Shown: positions 52,203 through 61,314, numbered from the stretch's first letter. The stretch: 64,000 nt of DNA from Oribacterium sinus (GCF_014202695.1 NZ_JACHHH010000008.1:78709-142708), one strand, 5' to 3'. The notes: a model not told the origin generated them from the letters alone. Numbers and translations: made by a program.

Positions 52203-53030
52203 TCAGTCTTTGCGCCCGATTACTCCTCTCTCATAATAAAAAATATACTGCTGAATAATCCCTGCATTTTCCCCATACAAGGAAAATGGAGATATCCCGC
52301 CACATTCCTTCTCAATGGCCCGAAAAATCCAGACATCCACTGGAACGCAGGCGGTTCTTCCGTAGGCAAAGAGGGCAATGCAGTTTGCCACCTTTATGCC
52401 TACGCCCATGACGGCCTGCAGCTTTTCCAGCAATACATCATCCGGAAGTTTTGCGATGGCTTTCAGATTTAGCTCTCCACTATTGACCTTTTGTATTGCG
52501 TCCAAAATATACTTCACCCTATAGCCAAGACCGCAGGCTGCCAGTTCTTCCGCTGTAGCTTCCTTCATTTCCTCCGGAGAGGGAAATGCCTTTAGCCTCT
52601 CTTGTTCAGTAACAATATCATGGCCGTATTTCTCCGACAGGGCTTCCACGGATTTGATAATGGCGGGAATGCTTTTCCGTTGTGAGATGATAAAAGTAAG
52701 AAGCATTTCCCAGGGGTCTTGTCGTAGGAGCCGTACTCCGCGACCGTGAGCAATGGCCTGGTCCACGAATTCATGCTTTCCGCTTTCCAAAACTGCGATT
52801 TCGCTATAGCATCTTTCCAAATCAAAAAAGGGAAACCAGGTTGTTTCCCAGCTTTCCCGGTCACAGGACACCGTATATACTCCGGCTTCTCTATCTTCGG
52901 GCCGAAGGTAAATAACAGATTCTCCGGAAATAAAGCGATAGCTTCCGTCTTCCAGACATTTTCCCCGGAAGCACTGTCCGCTATCAATAATTTTCTCTAA
53001 GTCAAAATCATCTTTGATGGTCACTTGCAT
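52203..53030 (-). CDS. OGG1-type 8-oxoguanine DNA glycosylase/AP lyase
   Basis: 275 residues. An OGG N-terminal domain (FDLEKIIDSGQCFRG) and a helix-hairpin-helix GPD domain with MGVGIKVANCIALFA (catalytic Lys) and VPVDVW (catalytic Asp), the same arrangement as in human OGG1 (GVGTKVAD, VPVDVH). It removes oxidised guanine and cuts the abasic site. Length fits the bacterial Ogg found in Clostridia. Confidence 0.88.
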   Translation of the reverse strand: MQVTIKDDFDLEKIIDSGQCFRGKCLEDGSYRFISGESVIYLRPEDREAGVYTVSCDRESWETTWFPFFDLERCYSEIAVLESGKHEFVDQAIAHGRGVRLLRQDPWEMLLTFIISQRKSIPAIIKSVEALSEKYGHDIVTEQERLKAFPSPEEMKEATAEELAACGLGYRVKYILDAIQKVNSGELNLKAIAKLPDDVLLEKLQAVMGVGIKVANCIALFAYGRTACVPVDVWIFRAIEKECGGISPFSLYGENAGIIQQYIFYYERGVIGRKD

Positions 53031-53193
53031 AAATCACACTCCTATAAAGCTTTGTGAAATATCATAGCACAAAAGACCTGCTAAAACTGTTTAGCCTTAT
53101 ATAAATTCTTTCATCACTGGCATCAAAAAGTCGCTCCTTTATGTTATACTTAAAAAGTTTCAATAAGAATCCAAATATAAGAAAGGAAGAACG

Positions 53194-54201
53194 ATGCATC
53201 AAATTGATTTAACAGAAGAAGAACGGCAAAAGCTTAGAGAACTTTGGACGTCTCCAAAATTCAAAAAAGCTCGAAAAGCAATGAAGAGAAGCTTCTACCT
53301 CGAGGAAAGCCCTGTCTTACCTTTTCTTATCTTGTTCTCCGCTCTTCCGTTTTTAAGTATTTTGGTTTCGCCTATCCTGATATATCTCGGGAATCACTTT
53401 ACCGTATTTCAGGGCATATCTCTGCTTTTTAATAAGTATCTTTGGGTGATAGTTTGTTCTTCTCTCCTGGCTATCGTTGGTCTATACATCATAGCCGCAA
53501 TTCTTAGTATTATTTTTAAAATAATAAAAATACCGGATACTAGGGAAGTCTATTTGAATCGAATACTCCCTCCAATGATGAGAATCATTCTTCCCAAGGC
53601 AGAATTTGACGGGAACAATAATCTTCCTCTAAATGCATTTAAAAAAGCGGTGCCGATTTTTTCTTATTACTACCCGGCCGGTTTACTGGATTTGCAGGAG
53701 CAACCCGAGCTAAAAATCACCGACTTATATGCTTACTCTCCCCAAAAGGGAAAAGACAGGAAAGGTTTATACGAATTCTACGGGCAAATTTATACTTTAC
53801 AATATCATTCTCATTTTGAAGGACAGCTAAGAATTGTTCCCACGGAGAAAGTGTGGGGGAAAGAAACAAATGGAGGGCATTTTCCTGCCTGTGACGGAGA
53901 AAAGAAAATCGATGTAGAAGATATTACCCACAATGAACATTACAATATCTTCTGCACCGATGAACAGGCTGCGCGAAAATTTCTGACACCGACTATGATT
54001 TCCTGGTTTGACAGACAAATTTCTTCCGGGTTAGGCTTTTCCTTAAACGACGACCGAATTTACTTGATAGTGAAAAGCGACTTGGCCTTATTCACTCCCC
54101 CAAAGAATAAGAAGGCATGGAAAAAATGGAATATGGAGAAAACCGCCCGACAGATAAAGTCCATGGTGGCTTCAGCTAGAGAACTTGCGGAAATGTTCTA
54201 A
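53194..54201 (+). CDS. DUF3137-family membrane protein (paralogue of 8128)
   Basis: 335 residues with two N-terminal helices (about 40-60 and 78-105) and a cytoplasmic domain containing HNEHYNIFCTDEQAARKFLTPT, almost the same as in the 8128 protein. Function unknown. AAAGGAAG precedes the ATG. The two paralogues are about 45 kb apart with the ICE between them. Confidence 0.8.
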   Translation: MHQIDLTEEERQKLRELWTSPKFKKARKAMKRSFYLEESPVLPFLILFSALPFLSILVSPILIYLGNHFTVFQGISLLFNKYLWVIVCSSLLAIVGLYIIAAILSIIFKIIKIPDTREVYLNRILPPMMRIILPKAEFDGNNNLPLNAFKKAVPIFSYYYPAGLLDLQEQPELKITDLYAYSPQKGKDRKGLYEFYGQIYTLQYHSHFEGQLRIVPTEKVWGKETNGGHFPACDGEKKIDVEDITHNEHYNIFCTDEQAARKFLTPTMISWFDRQISSGLGFSLNDDRIYLIVKSDLALFTPPKNKKAWKKWNMEKTARQIKSMVASARELAEMF

Positions 54202-54243
54202 CCAAAAAAGATATACTATATGCTTTACGAGCGATATCGTTAA

Positions 54244-54291
54244 TAAAAAAAGCGGAAAATGCTGTTCTATCTCAGCAATTTCCGCTTTTTT
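54244..54291. terminator. Bidirectional terminator
   Basis: AAAAAAAGCGGAAA / TTTCCGCTTTTTT outer stem and GCTG/CAGC inner stem. It serves both the DUF3137 gene (plus) and the Ro60-like gene (minus). Confidence 0.85.
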
Positions 54292-54303
54292 ACTTCCTGC
54301 TTT

Positions 54304-55785
54304 CTATGCACAAATTCTTTCATAGCGTTCGGAAGATAGTGTTTCCAGCATAAAGGAATAAGGATCCAGAATCCCCTCGGACAGCATGGAAAAAATCTGT
54401 GGAGAAGTCCCTGAAACCAAGGCCACTCCCTGCTCATTTTTCGTGACAGGCTGTTGCAGGTTTCTACTTTCAGCGTTCCAAAATACAATTTGTGGTAGCC
54501 TGTAGCCATACTTTGCAAACTTCTTTTTTGTGCACTCAAAATTCGTCATTTCCGCATGGTTCGCACAATAATCGAATTCCATGTCCGAAATAATATAGAG
54601 TTTTTCAGGAATTTCCTCCTGCCTCGCCTTGTTTTGAATAGCTGTTTTCAGAATTAAGTCAAAAGTTCTCTGTAAATCCGTATTGGCACACTCATTAAAG
54701 CTTACGCAGTACGTAAGTTTATCTACAATATCTCTGCCTTGCACCTCCACCAGTCTCGGATTTTCGGAAAAGGTAATAAAATGATTATGAAAACAGCCCT
54801 TGTTGTGCTCCGCAAAATAAATCCCTAAAGACTGTGCCACTGCTGCCGGCATATAACCGGAGCCCCAGCCACAATACATAGAACCGGAACCGTCCACTAC
54901 CGCAAGAGCATTTTCCGCCCCTGTATAGTCAGGAAGAGACTTCCAGGTGACGTCCATAGAACGGCGTTCCTCTTCCGTGATTTCCTCTTTCTCCATATCT
55001 CTACGGAAAATGGATGCTACGACATCATAGGGCGTCAAGGTTTCTGTATTCATTACAGATGGATTACTTTCCGCCTTATCCAAAAAGGCAGAATATCTCT
55101 CTCTGTCATTTCTAAGAAAAGCCAGTCTATACTTATACAAAGCTTTAGAGGGCTGCTTCTCATAGGAAAAGGAGTAGTCCTTCTCCCGAAGATAATTCTC
55201 CATCAACTTTATTTCCGCCCGCAGTGAAACAAGGACTTTACGATACTCTGCATCGCTAAAGCCTAAAGCTTTCGCAAGTTTCTTTGCACTTTTAACGCTA
55301 TCTTTATTGCTGGTATTCACGGAAGGAAGCCATTTGGCGAGTAAAGAAACGCTCTCTCCGATTTTCAGGGCAGCAAGATCCTTATCCAACTGCTCTTTTA
55401 TGAAGCTAAGCATATCCTTTTCGCAAGGTCCGTCCAGAAGGGAAAGAAGGTCATCAAATCTTCCGTACTCCGGAACATTTGTAATATTCTTTCGAACGGA
55501 CTCCGCCTCATGAAGAGAAAGCCACTTCCATATAGACCGAAACACTCTTCTCTCTCCAAGGCCACCTCGAATGTCTCTTGCGAAGAAAAGAATCTTCATT
55601 GCCATATTGTTATCTTCCGTATAGGCCTTGATAAATCGGGAAATGATTTCATTGTCCTCAGCATTTCGCAAAGCACCAATGGTGGCAAAAAGATCCAGAC
55701 AGTAAGAGTTTGTGCTCCTGTTGGTAAGAGCGCCATTCTCCGTATATGTCAGATTCTCTTCTTTTCTTAAGTCCTCTAAAAACAT
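54304..55785 (-). CDS. Ro60-like protein (DUF2828: helical N-terminal region plus vWA domain)
   Basis: 493 residues. The N-terminal two-thirds are helical, with FARDIRGGLGERRVFRSIWKW near residue 68 and NVPEYGRFDDLLSLL near residue 103. A C-terminal von Willebrand A domain has the MIDAS motif VVDGSGSM near residue 297. This is the DUF2828 pattern, a relative of TROVE/Ro60 RNA-binding ring proteins. Ro proteins bind Y RNAs and misfolded RNAs and guide exonucleases. AAGGAGG precedes the ATG. Two structured RNA modules (55819-56124) lie immediately upstream on the same strand. The family call is from motif recognition. Confidence 0.75.
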   Translation of the reverse strand: MFLEDLRKEENLTYTENGALTNRSTNSYCLDLFATIGALRNAEDNEIISRFIKAYTEDNNMAMKILFFARDIRGGLGERRVFRSIWKWLSLHEAESVRKNITNVPEYGRFDDLLSLLDGPCEKDMLSFIKEQLDKDLAALKIGESVSLLAKWLPSVNTSNKDSVKSAKKLAKALGFSDAEYRKVLVSLRAEIKLMENYLREKDYSFSYEKQPSKALYKYRLAFLRNDRERYSAFLDKAESNPSVMNTETLTPYDVVASIFRRDMEKEEITEEERRSMDVTWKSLPDYTGAENALAVVDGSGSMYCGWGSGYMPAAVAQSLGIYFAEHNKGCFHNHFITFSENPRLVEVQGRDIVDKLTYCVSFNECANTDLQRTFDLILKTAIQNKARQEEIPEKLYIISDMEFDYCANHAEMTNFECTKKKFAKYGYRLPQIVFWNAESRNLQQPVTKNEQGVALVSGTSPQIFSMLSEGILDPYSFMLETLSSERYERICA

Positions 55786-55818
55786 TGCTCCTACCTCCTT
55801 TTAAAAAGAAACAGCCAC

Positions 55819-56013
55819 AAGATACTTTGTAAGGTAAGGGGTATTCGCCCCTTCCAGCAGGGGGAGTTGCACCCCCGAAAGCGCTCGGACCTTAGTAACC
55901 CCTGGAGTACAATTCTCCAACAATCCTACGCCCCCGGAAGCTCCGGGACCTTAGCCTCGCGCCGGCTATCTCAGCCAAATATCGCCATGACATTTTTTTG
56001 CTGTAGGTATCTT
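55819..56013 (-). ncRNA. Candidate Y RNA-like structured RNA, module B
   Basis: About 195 nt on the minus strand, closed by AAGATAC (56013-56007) and GTATCTT (55825-55819). Inside are successive hairpins: TAGCC-7 nt-GGCTA, CCCGG-5 nt-CCGGG, TGGAG-7 nt-CTCCA, GGGGG-TGCAACT-CCCCC (T-arm-like) and AAGGG-7 nt-CCCTT. A CTAAGGTCC sequence occurs twice and CCTTA twice near the 3' end, which could pair. It ends 33 nt before the Ro60-like start codon. It could be a separate RNA or a structured leader. No known family was matched. Confidence 0.6.
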
Positions 56014-56056
56014 TCCGACTATTTTACTTTGCTTATGGAATAATCCTAAGCTATAC

Positions 56057-56124
56057 AAGACACACCGGACTAACCGCCCGCATTTGATCTAATTCCAAAT
56101 ATGATTGTTTGCTGTATGTGTCTT
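56057..56124 (-). ncRNA. Candidate Y RNA-like structured RNA, module A
   Basis: 68 nt closed by AAGACACA (56124-56117) and TGTGTCTT (56064-56057). It shares GAAAGA...TACAGCAAA and ATATTTGG with module B, and TCTTGT at the 3' end. The terminal stem differs from that of module B by a compensatory pair change. A -10-like TATCAT lies 8 nt upstream of GAAAGA on the minus strand, consistent with transcription starting at the stem. Confidence 0.5.
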
Positions 56125-56296
56125 TCGTGCCTTTATGATATACCGATTTTTAGGAGATAAAAAGCTGAGGAATATAAATAATTTTCAACTCCAAATTTAT
56201 TGTATAGGCACCGTATTTTCGTTATTATTATGATGTTTAACAAGTCCATTATGGGGGATTTAATTCGGAGATTTTTCTTTTAAGAAGGTGGGAATT

Positions 56297-57310
56297 ATGA
56301 CAGAGAAGTACAAAATATATATTCCGGAAGAGATGCGATTACGCCTTTTGAATGATGCGGAGCTCTTTGATTTTTATAAGAAGGACGGCTCGGTGAATCT
56401 GAATGGATTTTTAAAGGAGCTTTTGCTCCAATATTTTGATGAATATCGTAAAACAAAAGAAAGGCTCCTCGATACTATTTTATCCGACCTCAGTGCATTT
56501 TCCTCTATTTCCCGTGAAGACGCCGATGCCATCGCGGATAAAATCATGAACAGCTATATGCGAAATACGGAATTCAAGAGCGAGCGAAACGCTGCCATCA
56601 CTTTGACGGTCAGCGGACGCTCTTTGGACATTATGCATTCTATTGAAAATAATATGCTCTCTCGGGTTTCTCTCTCCCAGTATCTTAATGACTTTTTCAG
56701 CTCCTACCTATCTATTTCCAGAAAAGACCGTGAGAGAATTCTCTTTCAGGATATCTTTGAGGAGTTAAACACTGCCATTCGAAAAAATAGTATTATCCGT
56801 TTTACTTCCACTTCCGCTCCAAAAGTTATTTTTACGGTTCAACCTTATTGTATTGCCGCATCCAAAGAGGAGCAGTGTAATTATCTTCTTTGCTTAGACA
56901 GCGAAACCGGCATACCCAGATCCTTCCGTATCTCAAGAATTCGTGCCTTATATAGCTCTTCCGATAAATTCATTCCGAATGAAAGCCGAAAACTGGAGCT
57001 CCAGGAAATTGCCAGAAGAAGTCCTCAATCCACATCCAAAGGAATTGAAGCCGAAGTCCGCTTAACGGAAAAGGGCATGCAAAAGTTTCATTTCATTACT
57101 AAAAACAGGCCGGATGTATTAAAAAAAGAAGGAAATACTCTTTATTTTAACTGGCCAAAAACACAGTTGGAAGAATATTTCCATCGCTTCGGAAAAGAGG
57201 CAGTGATTCTTGAGCCGGAAGAATGTCGGGAATCCATGCGGCTCTTTTACAAAAAAGCATGGGAGGCGTATAGGAAGAAAGAGAAGATTATCCTTGAAAA
57301 GCAGCAATAA
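56297..57310 (+). CDS. WYL-domain transcriptional regulator
   Basis: About 337 residues. The N-terminus (KYKIYIPEEMRLRLLNDAEL, NLNGFLKELLLQYF) looks like a ribbon-helix-helix-type DNA-binding region. The middle has a WYL-like core (IRFTSTSAPKVIFTVQPYCI, then SFRISRIRAL) and the C-terminus FGKEAVILEPEECRESM is a typical WYL extension. WYL regulators sense nucleic acid or nucleotide ligands and often control defence and repair genes. Divergent from the RNA/Ro60-like unit, so probably its regulator. ATG at 56297 follows AAGGTGGG. Confidence 0.7.
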   Translation: MTEKYKIYIPEEMRLRLLNDAELFDFYKKDGSVNLNGFLKELLLQYFDEYRKTKERLLDTILSDLSAFSSISREDADAIADKIMNSYMRNTEFKSERNAAITLTVSGRSLDIMHSIENNMLSRVSLSQYLNDFFSSYLSISRKDRERILFQDIFEELNTAIRKNSIIRFTSTSAPKVIFTVQPYCIAASKEEQCNYLLCLDSETGIPRSFRISRIRALYSSSDKFIPNESRKLELQEIARRSPQSTSKGIEAEVRLTEKGMQKFHFITKNRPDVLKKEGNTLYFNWPKTQLEEYFHRFGKEAVILEPEECRESMRLFYKKAWEAYRKKEKIILEKQQ

Positions 57311-57326
57311 AAACGATAGAATGGTT

Positions 57327-57342
57327 ATACCCATAGGGGTAT
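57327..57342. promoter_or_regulatory. CsoR operator before csoR
   Basis: ATACCCATAGGGGTAT, a CsoR-type inverted repeat (TACCC..GGGTA), 41 bp upstream of the csoR start; autoregulation is expected. Confidence 0.75.
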
Positions 57343-57382
57343 ATGATTCTTATCACTGTAATGCCGGAAAGAAGGGTTCTCT

Positions 57383-57655
57383 ATGAAGAAATGTATGGAT
57401 GCAGATAATTTACACCGGAGACTTGCCAAAATCATGGGACAGATTAAAGCCATTGATCGGATGGTGGATGATGATGTTCCCTGTGAAGATGTGCTGTCTC
57501 AAATCAGCGCAGCTAAGTCCGCACTAAATAAAGCCGGACAAGTCATTTTGGAAGGGCACATCCACCACTGCATTAAAGACGCGGTGGAGCAGGGTGATGA
57601 GGCCGAAATTGAAAATTTCACAAAAGCCATCGAACGTTTTGCCAATATGCAGTAA
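57383..57655 (+). CDS. csoR: CsoR-family metal-sensing repressor
   Basis: 90 residues, DUF156 fold: HRRLAKIMGQIKAIDRMVDD, conserved Cys in DVPCEDVLSQI and the second-helix HIHHC with His and Cys. These are the Cu(I) ligands of CsoR. Metal binding releases it from operators of the TACCC-GGGTA type, which occur before its own gene and twice before the P-type ATPase gene at 57975. Confidence 0.9.
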   Translation: MKKCMDADNLHRRLAKIMGQIKAIDRMVDDDVPCEDVLSQISAAKSALNKAGQVILEGHIHHCIKDAVEQGDEAEIENFTKAIERFANMQ

Positions 57656-57689
57656 GGATTTTCAAGATTTCTGTTTGAGTCTATATGCG

Positions 57690-57724
57690 GAGCTACTATA
57701 AAGCGCTGCTATAGGCTCTTTTTT
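57690..57724 (+). terminator. Terminator of csoR
   Basis: GAGC...GGCTC hairpin with TATA pairs in the stem, followed by TTTTTT. Confidence 0.6.
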
Positions 57725-57769
57725 ATTCTGAGCAAGTGACGCGGACGAAGCCTGAGACAGCTTATTCTT

Positions 57770-57805
57770 AACGAGTATTGCACGCGTAGTGTGCAATATC
57801 TCGTT
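57770..57805. repeat. Strong hairpin in the csoR-ATPase gap
   Basis: AACGAG-TATTGCAC pairs with GTGCAATATCTCGTT, one bulged base, 7-nt loop. No T-run. Purpose unknown; may be a dispersed palindromic unit. Confidence 0.5.
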
Positions 57806-57853
57806 GGCTGCTTTTCACATCAAATCATTTTCTTATATGCTTTAATTTTTTTC

Positions 57854-57906
57854 TTGACAACTTATACCCCTATAGGTATATTATGTAGCTATACCCCTAT
57901 GGGTAT
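57854..57906 (+). promoter_or_regulatory. Promoter with two CsoR operators
   Basis: TTGACA (57854-57859), 17 bp, TATATT (57877-57882). One operator ATACCCCTATAGGTAT (57864-57879) lies in the spacer and a second, ATACCCCTATGGGTAT (57891-57906), just after the -10. Bound CsoR would block polymerase until metal appears. Confidence 0.85.
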
Positions 57907-57974
57907 TAATCAAGATATTAGAAATTTTTTATTTTCATTTTCCCGATAATAAAGCAAAAAAAGGAGAAGCATGC

Positions 57975-59849
57975 ATGAAAAAAATGATGTTCAAATTGGA
58001 AGAATTGTTGGAAGTTGGTGGAATGAAAAAAGATATTGTATTCCTTGTGATTGGCGGTGTTTCTCTTTTATTCAGTCTCATGAACAGTCGTTTTCCCTTT
58101 CTCCCCCTCCCCTTCGACATTGCCTGGCTCTCCATTCTCTTCTGCGGAATCCCTATCATCCTGGAGGCGGTGATCGGACTGACTACCCGCTTTGATATTA
58201 AAGCGGATGTTCTGGTTTCTCTTGCGCTCATTGCCTCTATTTTCATCCACGAAGATTTCGCGGCAGGAGAGGTGGCATTCATCATGCAGCTCGGTGCGCT
58301 CTTGGAGGACTTGACTGTGGCCAGAGCAAGAGCAGGCATAGAAAAGCTGGTACAGCTCACTCCCCAAACTGCCCGTGTCATTTCCCATAACGAAGAACAA
58401 ATCATCCCGGCAGAGCAGGTTCAGCTTAAGGACATTCTGCGGGTGCTTCCCGGAGAAACCATTCCTGTAGACGGTATCCTTCTTTCCGGGCAAACTTCCG
58501 TAAATCAGGCGGTAATGACCGGTGAATCTCTACCGGTAGACAAGACGGTGGGAGATACGGTTTCCAGCGGAACCGTGAACCAATACGGTGCCTTTGAAAT
58601 GAAGGCAACCAAGGTCGGTAAAGACAGTTCCATTCAACGTATGATTCAGTTGGTCCAATCTGCGGACGCTGATAAGGCAAAGATCGTGGGACTGGCTGAC
58701 CGGTGGGCTACCTGGATTGTAGTGATCGCGCTCTCCGCAGCAACCCTCACCTGGCTTTTTACAGGGCAAATCATTCGTGCCGTCACCATACTGGTTGTTT
58801 TCTGTCCCTGCGCCCTTGTCCTTGCGACCCCCACTGCTATTATGGCTGCCATCGGAAATGCCACAAAACACGGTTTTCTTGTTCGGGAAGGAGATGCCTT
58901 AGAGCGTCTTGCCGGAGTGCGGAAAATCACCTTTGATAAGACGGGAACATTAACTTACGGAACCCCCGTTGTCACCGCAGTGAAATCCCTTTCCTCCTAC
59001 TCCGAAGCGGAGCTCTACGCTTATGCCGCATCCGTTGAAAAAATGTCCGAGCATCCCCTGGGGAAAGCGATTGTCCATTGCTATGGAAAAGAAACTCTTC
59101 CCGTCCAGGATTTCCACATGGAGCCGGGAGAAGGCGTTTCCGCTGTAATTGACGGAAAAACCATCCATGCAGGAAATGCGAAACTCTTCAACAGAATCCA
59201 CCTGAATGCAGAGGTCGCTAAAGAAGCAGAAAGCTATCTTTCTGACGGAAGCACCGTCATTTACATGGGAATCGACGGAGAGTTGGCAGGATTTATCGTT
59301 CTTTCCGACACACTGCGTACAGAATCCTATGATACCATTCAGAAAATAAGAGATTTGCATATCACCCCCGTACTCCTTACCGGGGATCATGAAAATGCCG
59401 CTTTAAACATTGCAAAGAAGGTAGGTATTACCGAGGTAAAGGCCAACTGTCTTCCTGAAGATAAATTAACTGCGATAGAAGAGGCGCAAAAAAGAGGAGA
59501 AAGTGTCTCTATGATTGGAGACGGCATTAACGATGCACCTGCTCTGAAAAAAGCAAATGTCGGTATCGCTATGGGAGGAATCGGCAGTGATATTGCCGTG
59601 GACGCCGCAGACATTGCTTTGGTAGATGATGAAATTAAAGAGCTCCCCCACCTTCTTGCTCTATCAAAGAGAATGATGAAAACTATAAAAATCAATTTAA
59701 GCTTCTCCATGGCGCTGAATTTCCTTGCCATTGTGCTGGCCATTACCGGCATACTAGGACCGGTTGTGGGCGCTCTCGTGCACAATGCAGGAAGTGTACT
59801 GGTTATTATTAATTCTGCACTGCTTTTAAAATGGAAGGCACAGGAATAG
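57975..59849 (+). CDS. P1B-type heavy-metal (probably copper) exporting ATPase
   Basis: 624 residues, no N-terminal HMA domain. TGES at 182-185, CPC metal site at 277-279, phosphorylation DKTGT at 321, SEHPLG near 359, and [10 protein letters not shown] at 515. Last helix [16 protein letters not shown]. The CPC motif and CsoR control favour Cu(I), but CPC also occurs in Zn/Cd pumps. AAGGAG precedes the ATG. Its 3' end overlaps the convergent gene at 59809 by 41 bp. Confidence 0.9.
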   Translation: MKKMMFKLEELLEVGGMKKDIVFLVIGGVSLLFSLMNSRFPFLPLPFDIAWLSILFCGIPIILEAVIGLTTRFDIKADVLVSLALIASIFIHEDFAAGEVAFIMQLGALLEDLTVARARAGIEKLVQLTPQTARVISHNEEQIIPAEQVQLKDILRVLPGETIPVDGILLSGQTSVNQAVMTGESLPVDKTVGDTVSSGTVNQYGAFEMKATKVGKDSSIQRMIQLVQSADADKAKIVGLADRWATWIVVIALSAATLTWLFTGQIIRAVTILVVFCPCALVLATPTAIMAAIGNATKHGFLVREGDALERLAGVRKITFDKTGTLTYGTPVVTAVKSLSSYSEAELYAYAASVEKMSEHPLGKAIVHCYGKETLPVQDFHMEPGEGVSAVIDGKTIHAGNAKLFNRIHLNAEVAKEAESYLSDGSTVIYMGIDGELAGFIVLSDTLRTESYDTIQKIRDLHITPVLLTGDHENAALNIAKKVGITEVKANCLPEDKLTAIEEAQKRGESVSMIGDGINDAPALKKANVGIAMGGIGSDIAVDAADIALVDDEIKELPHLLALSKRMMKTIKINLSFSMALNFLAIVLAITGILGPVVGALVHNAGSVLVIINSALLLKWKAQE

Positions 59850-60834
59850 TCTCTATTTTACAAAGTCCGATTTCTTTCAATCCTCTGTCATACAGAGCAG
59901 TGAGGCATAGCTCTCCACAAATATTGTGTAAGCTATGCTTCGTCATCCCCCTTGGCATGACAATATCCAAATATTCTTTTGTTCTTAGGGAAAAGAGCTT
60001 TTGCTTCCCCTTCCAATCGTCATTGTTAAAAAGCGGTGTGAGAATAAGATAATCCGAATGGGTGAAAGTTCCGTTCACCCCGGACTTTTTTCCTCCCGCT
60101 TTTAATTGCTCCGACTCCAAGAGTTTTTCCTTTACTTTGCCCTCAGAGGAGATTTTTGCCAAAGCATAATAATCCATTCCCCATTTGTTCACCGAGCCTG
60201 TACTTTCTCCCGAAGTATAGGCATAAAGTTCATTATTTACAATTTTTAAACTGTCGATTTTCGGAGCATCTTTCGTCCTATCATCATGGTGCATAAAGGC
60301 ATTTTTCTCTATTTCCGAAAAGCCTTTCCACTTGGCTTCTTTTTTTACAGGGTCAAAGTCTAATAAAGCAAAACATCGGGAAAGACCGTAATAAACTTCC
60401 TTTTCAAAGCAGACGGGAATCAGGCTGCCGTCTGAAACAGTCTGAAAATACCGCTCTCTTGCATTGTCCGGAAGCACTTTGCTAAAGAGCAAAAATCCAC
60501 TCTTAATCGGGATGATTTCCGGCGAAGAAAAATCTCCGGTAAAATAGGCAATTTCTTTCTTCGCTTTGATTACCCCGAAGCTGTCCCGATAGGAAAAAAG
60601 TACCGGATCATTTTCCCTATCAAGAAAGTCCTCCCCAAGCTCTATTTCTTGTATGCCGGTTTCGGACAGGACAAGAACAGTGTAGACTCCGGGGGATTCT
60701 TCTCTTCTCGTTAAGAGGAGAATGCTCGTGCCCTGCTCCGGACACGCAGGAGAAAGAAAGCCTGTGCTGTACACATAGGTATATGCATTTTCCAACTTGT
60801 ATTTTTGTATAAGGCTTAGTTTTAAAGCGGCCAT
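59809..60834 (-). CDS. Hypothetical protein in the yjdF operon
   Basis: 341 residues, soluble, beta-rich with repeated aromatic/Gly strands ([23 protein letters not shown]), perhaps a propeller-like fold. No family recognised. It starts 21 bp after yjdF on the same strand, so it is probably under the same riboswitch. Overlaps the 3' end of the metal ATPase gene. Confidence 0.65.
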   Translation of the reverse strand: MAALKLSLIQKYKLENAYTYVYSTGFLSPACPEQGTSILLLTRREESPGVYTVLVLSETGIQEIELGEDFLDRENDPVLFSYRDSFGVIKAKKEIAYFTGDFSSPEIIPIKSGFLLFSKVLPDNARERYFQTVSDGSLIPVCFEKEVYYGLSRCFALLDFDPVKKEAKWKGFSEIEKNAFMHHDDRTKDAPKIDSLKIVNNELYAYTSGESTGSVNKWGMDYYALAKISSEGKVKEKLLESEQLKAGGKKSGVNGTFTHSDYLILTPLFNNDDWKGKQKLFSLRTKEYLDIVMPRGMTKHSLHNICGELCLTALYDRGLKEIGLCKIETIPVPSILKAVQN

Positions 60835-60855
60835 GCTATTCCTCGCTCTTGTTCG

Positions 60856-61272
60856 TTATCTGCCTCTGTGTTTTTCTTTTTTCTTCGCTTGCTTCAGCAT
60901 AAATTGCCGTTCTTCCTCGATGCGTTTTTGTTCTCTGTTTTTTTCTTTACGCTTTTGTTTGTTCTCTTCATGCTGTAAACTTAACGCCTGTTGCGACTTC
61001 GTCCCGATGCCAGCACGCTGCAATTGTTTTTTGACCTCTCTTTGTGCTCTTTTCGGATTCTGTTTTCTTTCCTTGACTTGCGTTTTGACTTCCGGACTGA
61101 ATTTCAGCTCATAAAAATGCTTTAAGATAAAATCACGTACCTCCAAGTCCTTGGGCTCTGCACCGAAAGTCACCTTCGCAACGGATAGGCGATTTCCCTC
61201 TGTTTTCTCAAAAATGCCCACCCAAAAAGCGCCTTCAAAAAGCACTGTCATTTGACAAGTCATCTTGTCCAT
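60856..61272 (-). CDS. yjdF: YjdF-family protein (DUF2992)
   Basis: 138 residues: MTVLFEGAFWVGIFEKTEGNRLSVAKVTFGAEP followed by a highly basic, helical C-terminal half rich in Lys/Arg/Glu/Gln, the usual YjdF layout. Function is unknown; the genes are widely linked to the yjdF riboswitch, which responds to aza-aromatic compounds. That aptamer-like sequence lies directly upstream (61312-61402). Its AGGAGG and ATG are inside a predicted hairpin. Confidence 0.88.
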   Translation of the reverse strand: MDKMTCQMTVLFEGAFWVGIFEKTEGNRLSVAKVTFGAEPKDLEVRDFILKHFYELKFSPEVKTQVKERKQNPKRAQREVKKQLQRAGIGTKSQQALSLQHEENKQKRKEKNREQKRIEEERQFMLKQAKKKEKHRGR

Positions 61273-61314
61273 ATTTGTCCCTCCTAAATTGCTTTATGGA
61301 CAAAGAATGGACAA
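61265..61314 (-). promoter_or_regulatory. Ribosome-binding-site-sequestering hairpin of yjdF
   Basis: On the minus strand TTGTCCAT-TC-TTTGTCC pairs with GGACAAA-T-ATGGACAA. The second arm carries the end of the Shine-Dalgarno region and the yjdF start codon. It is the likely off state of the riboswitch. Confidence 0.7.

Noticed and set aside
55861..55960. A complete tRNA gene in the GC-rich region upstream of the Ro60-like gene
   Set aside because: Arms with 7-nt loops are present, but I could not fit an acceptor stem, D-arm and anticodon arm in the right order, so it is tRNA-like only.
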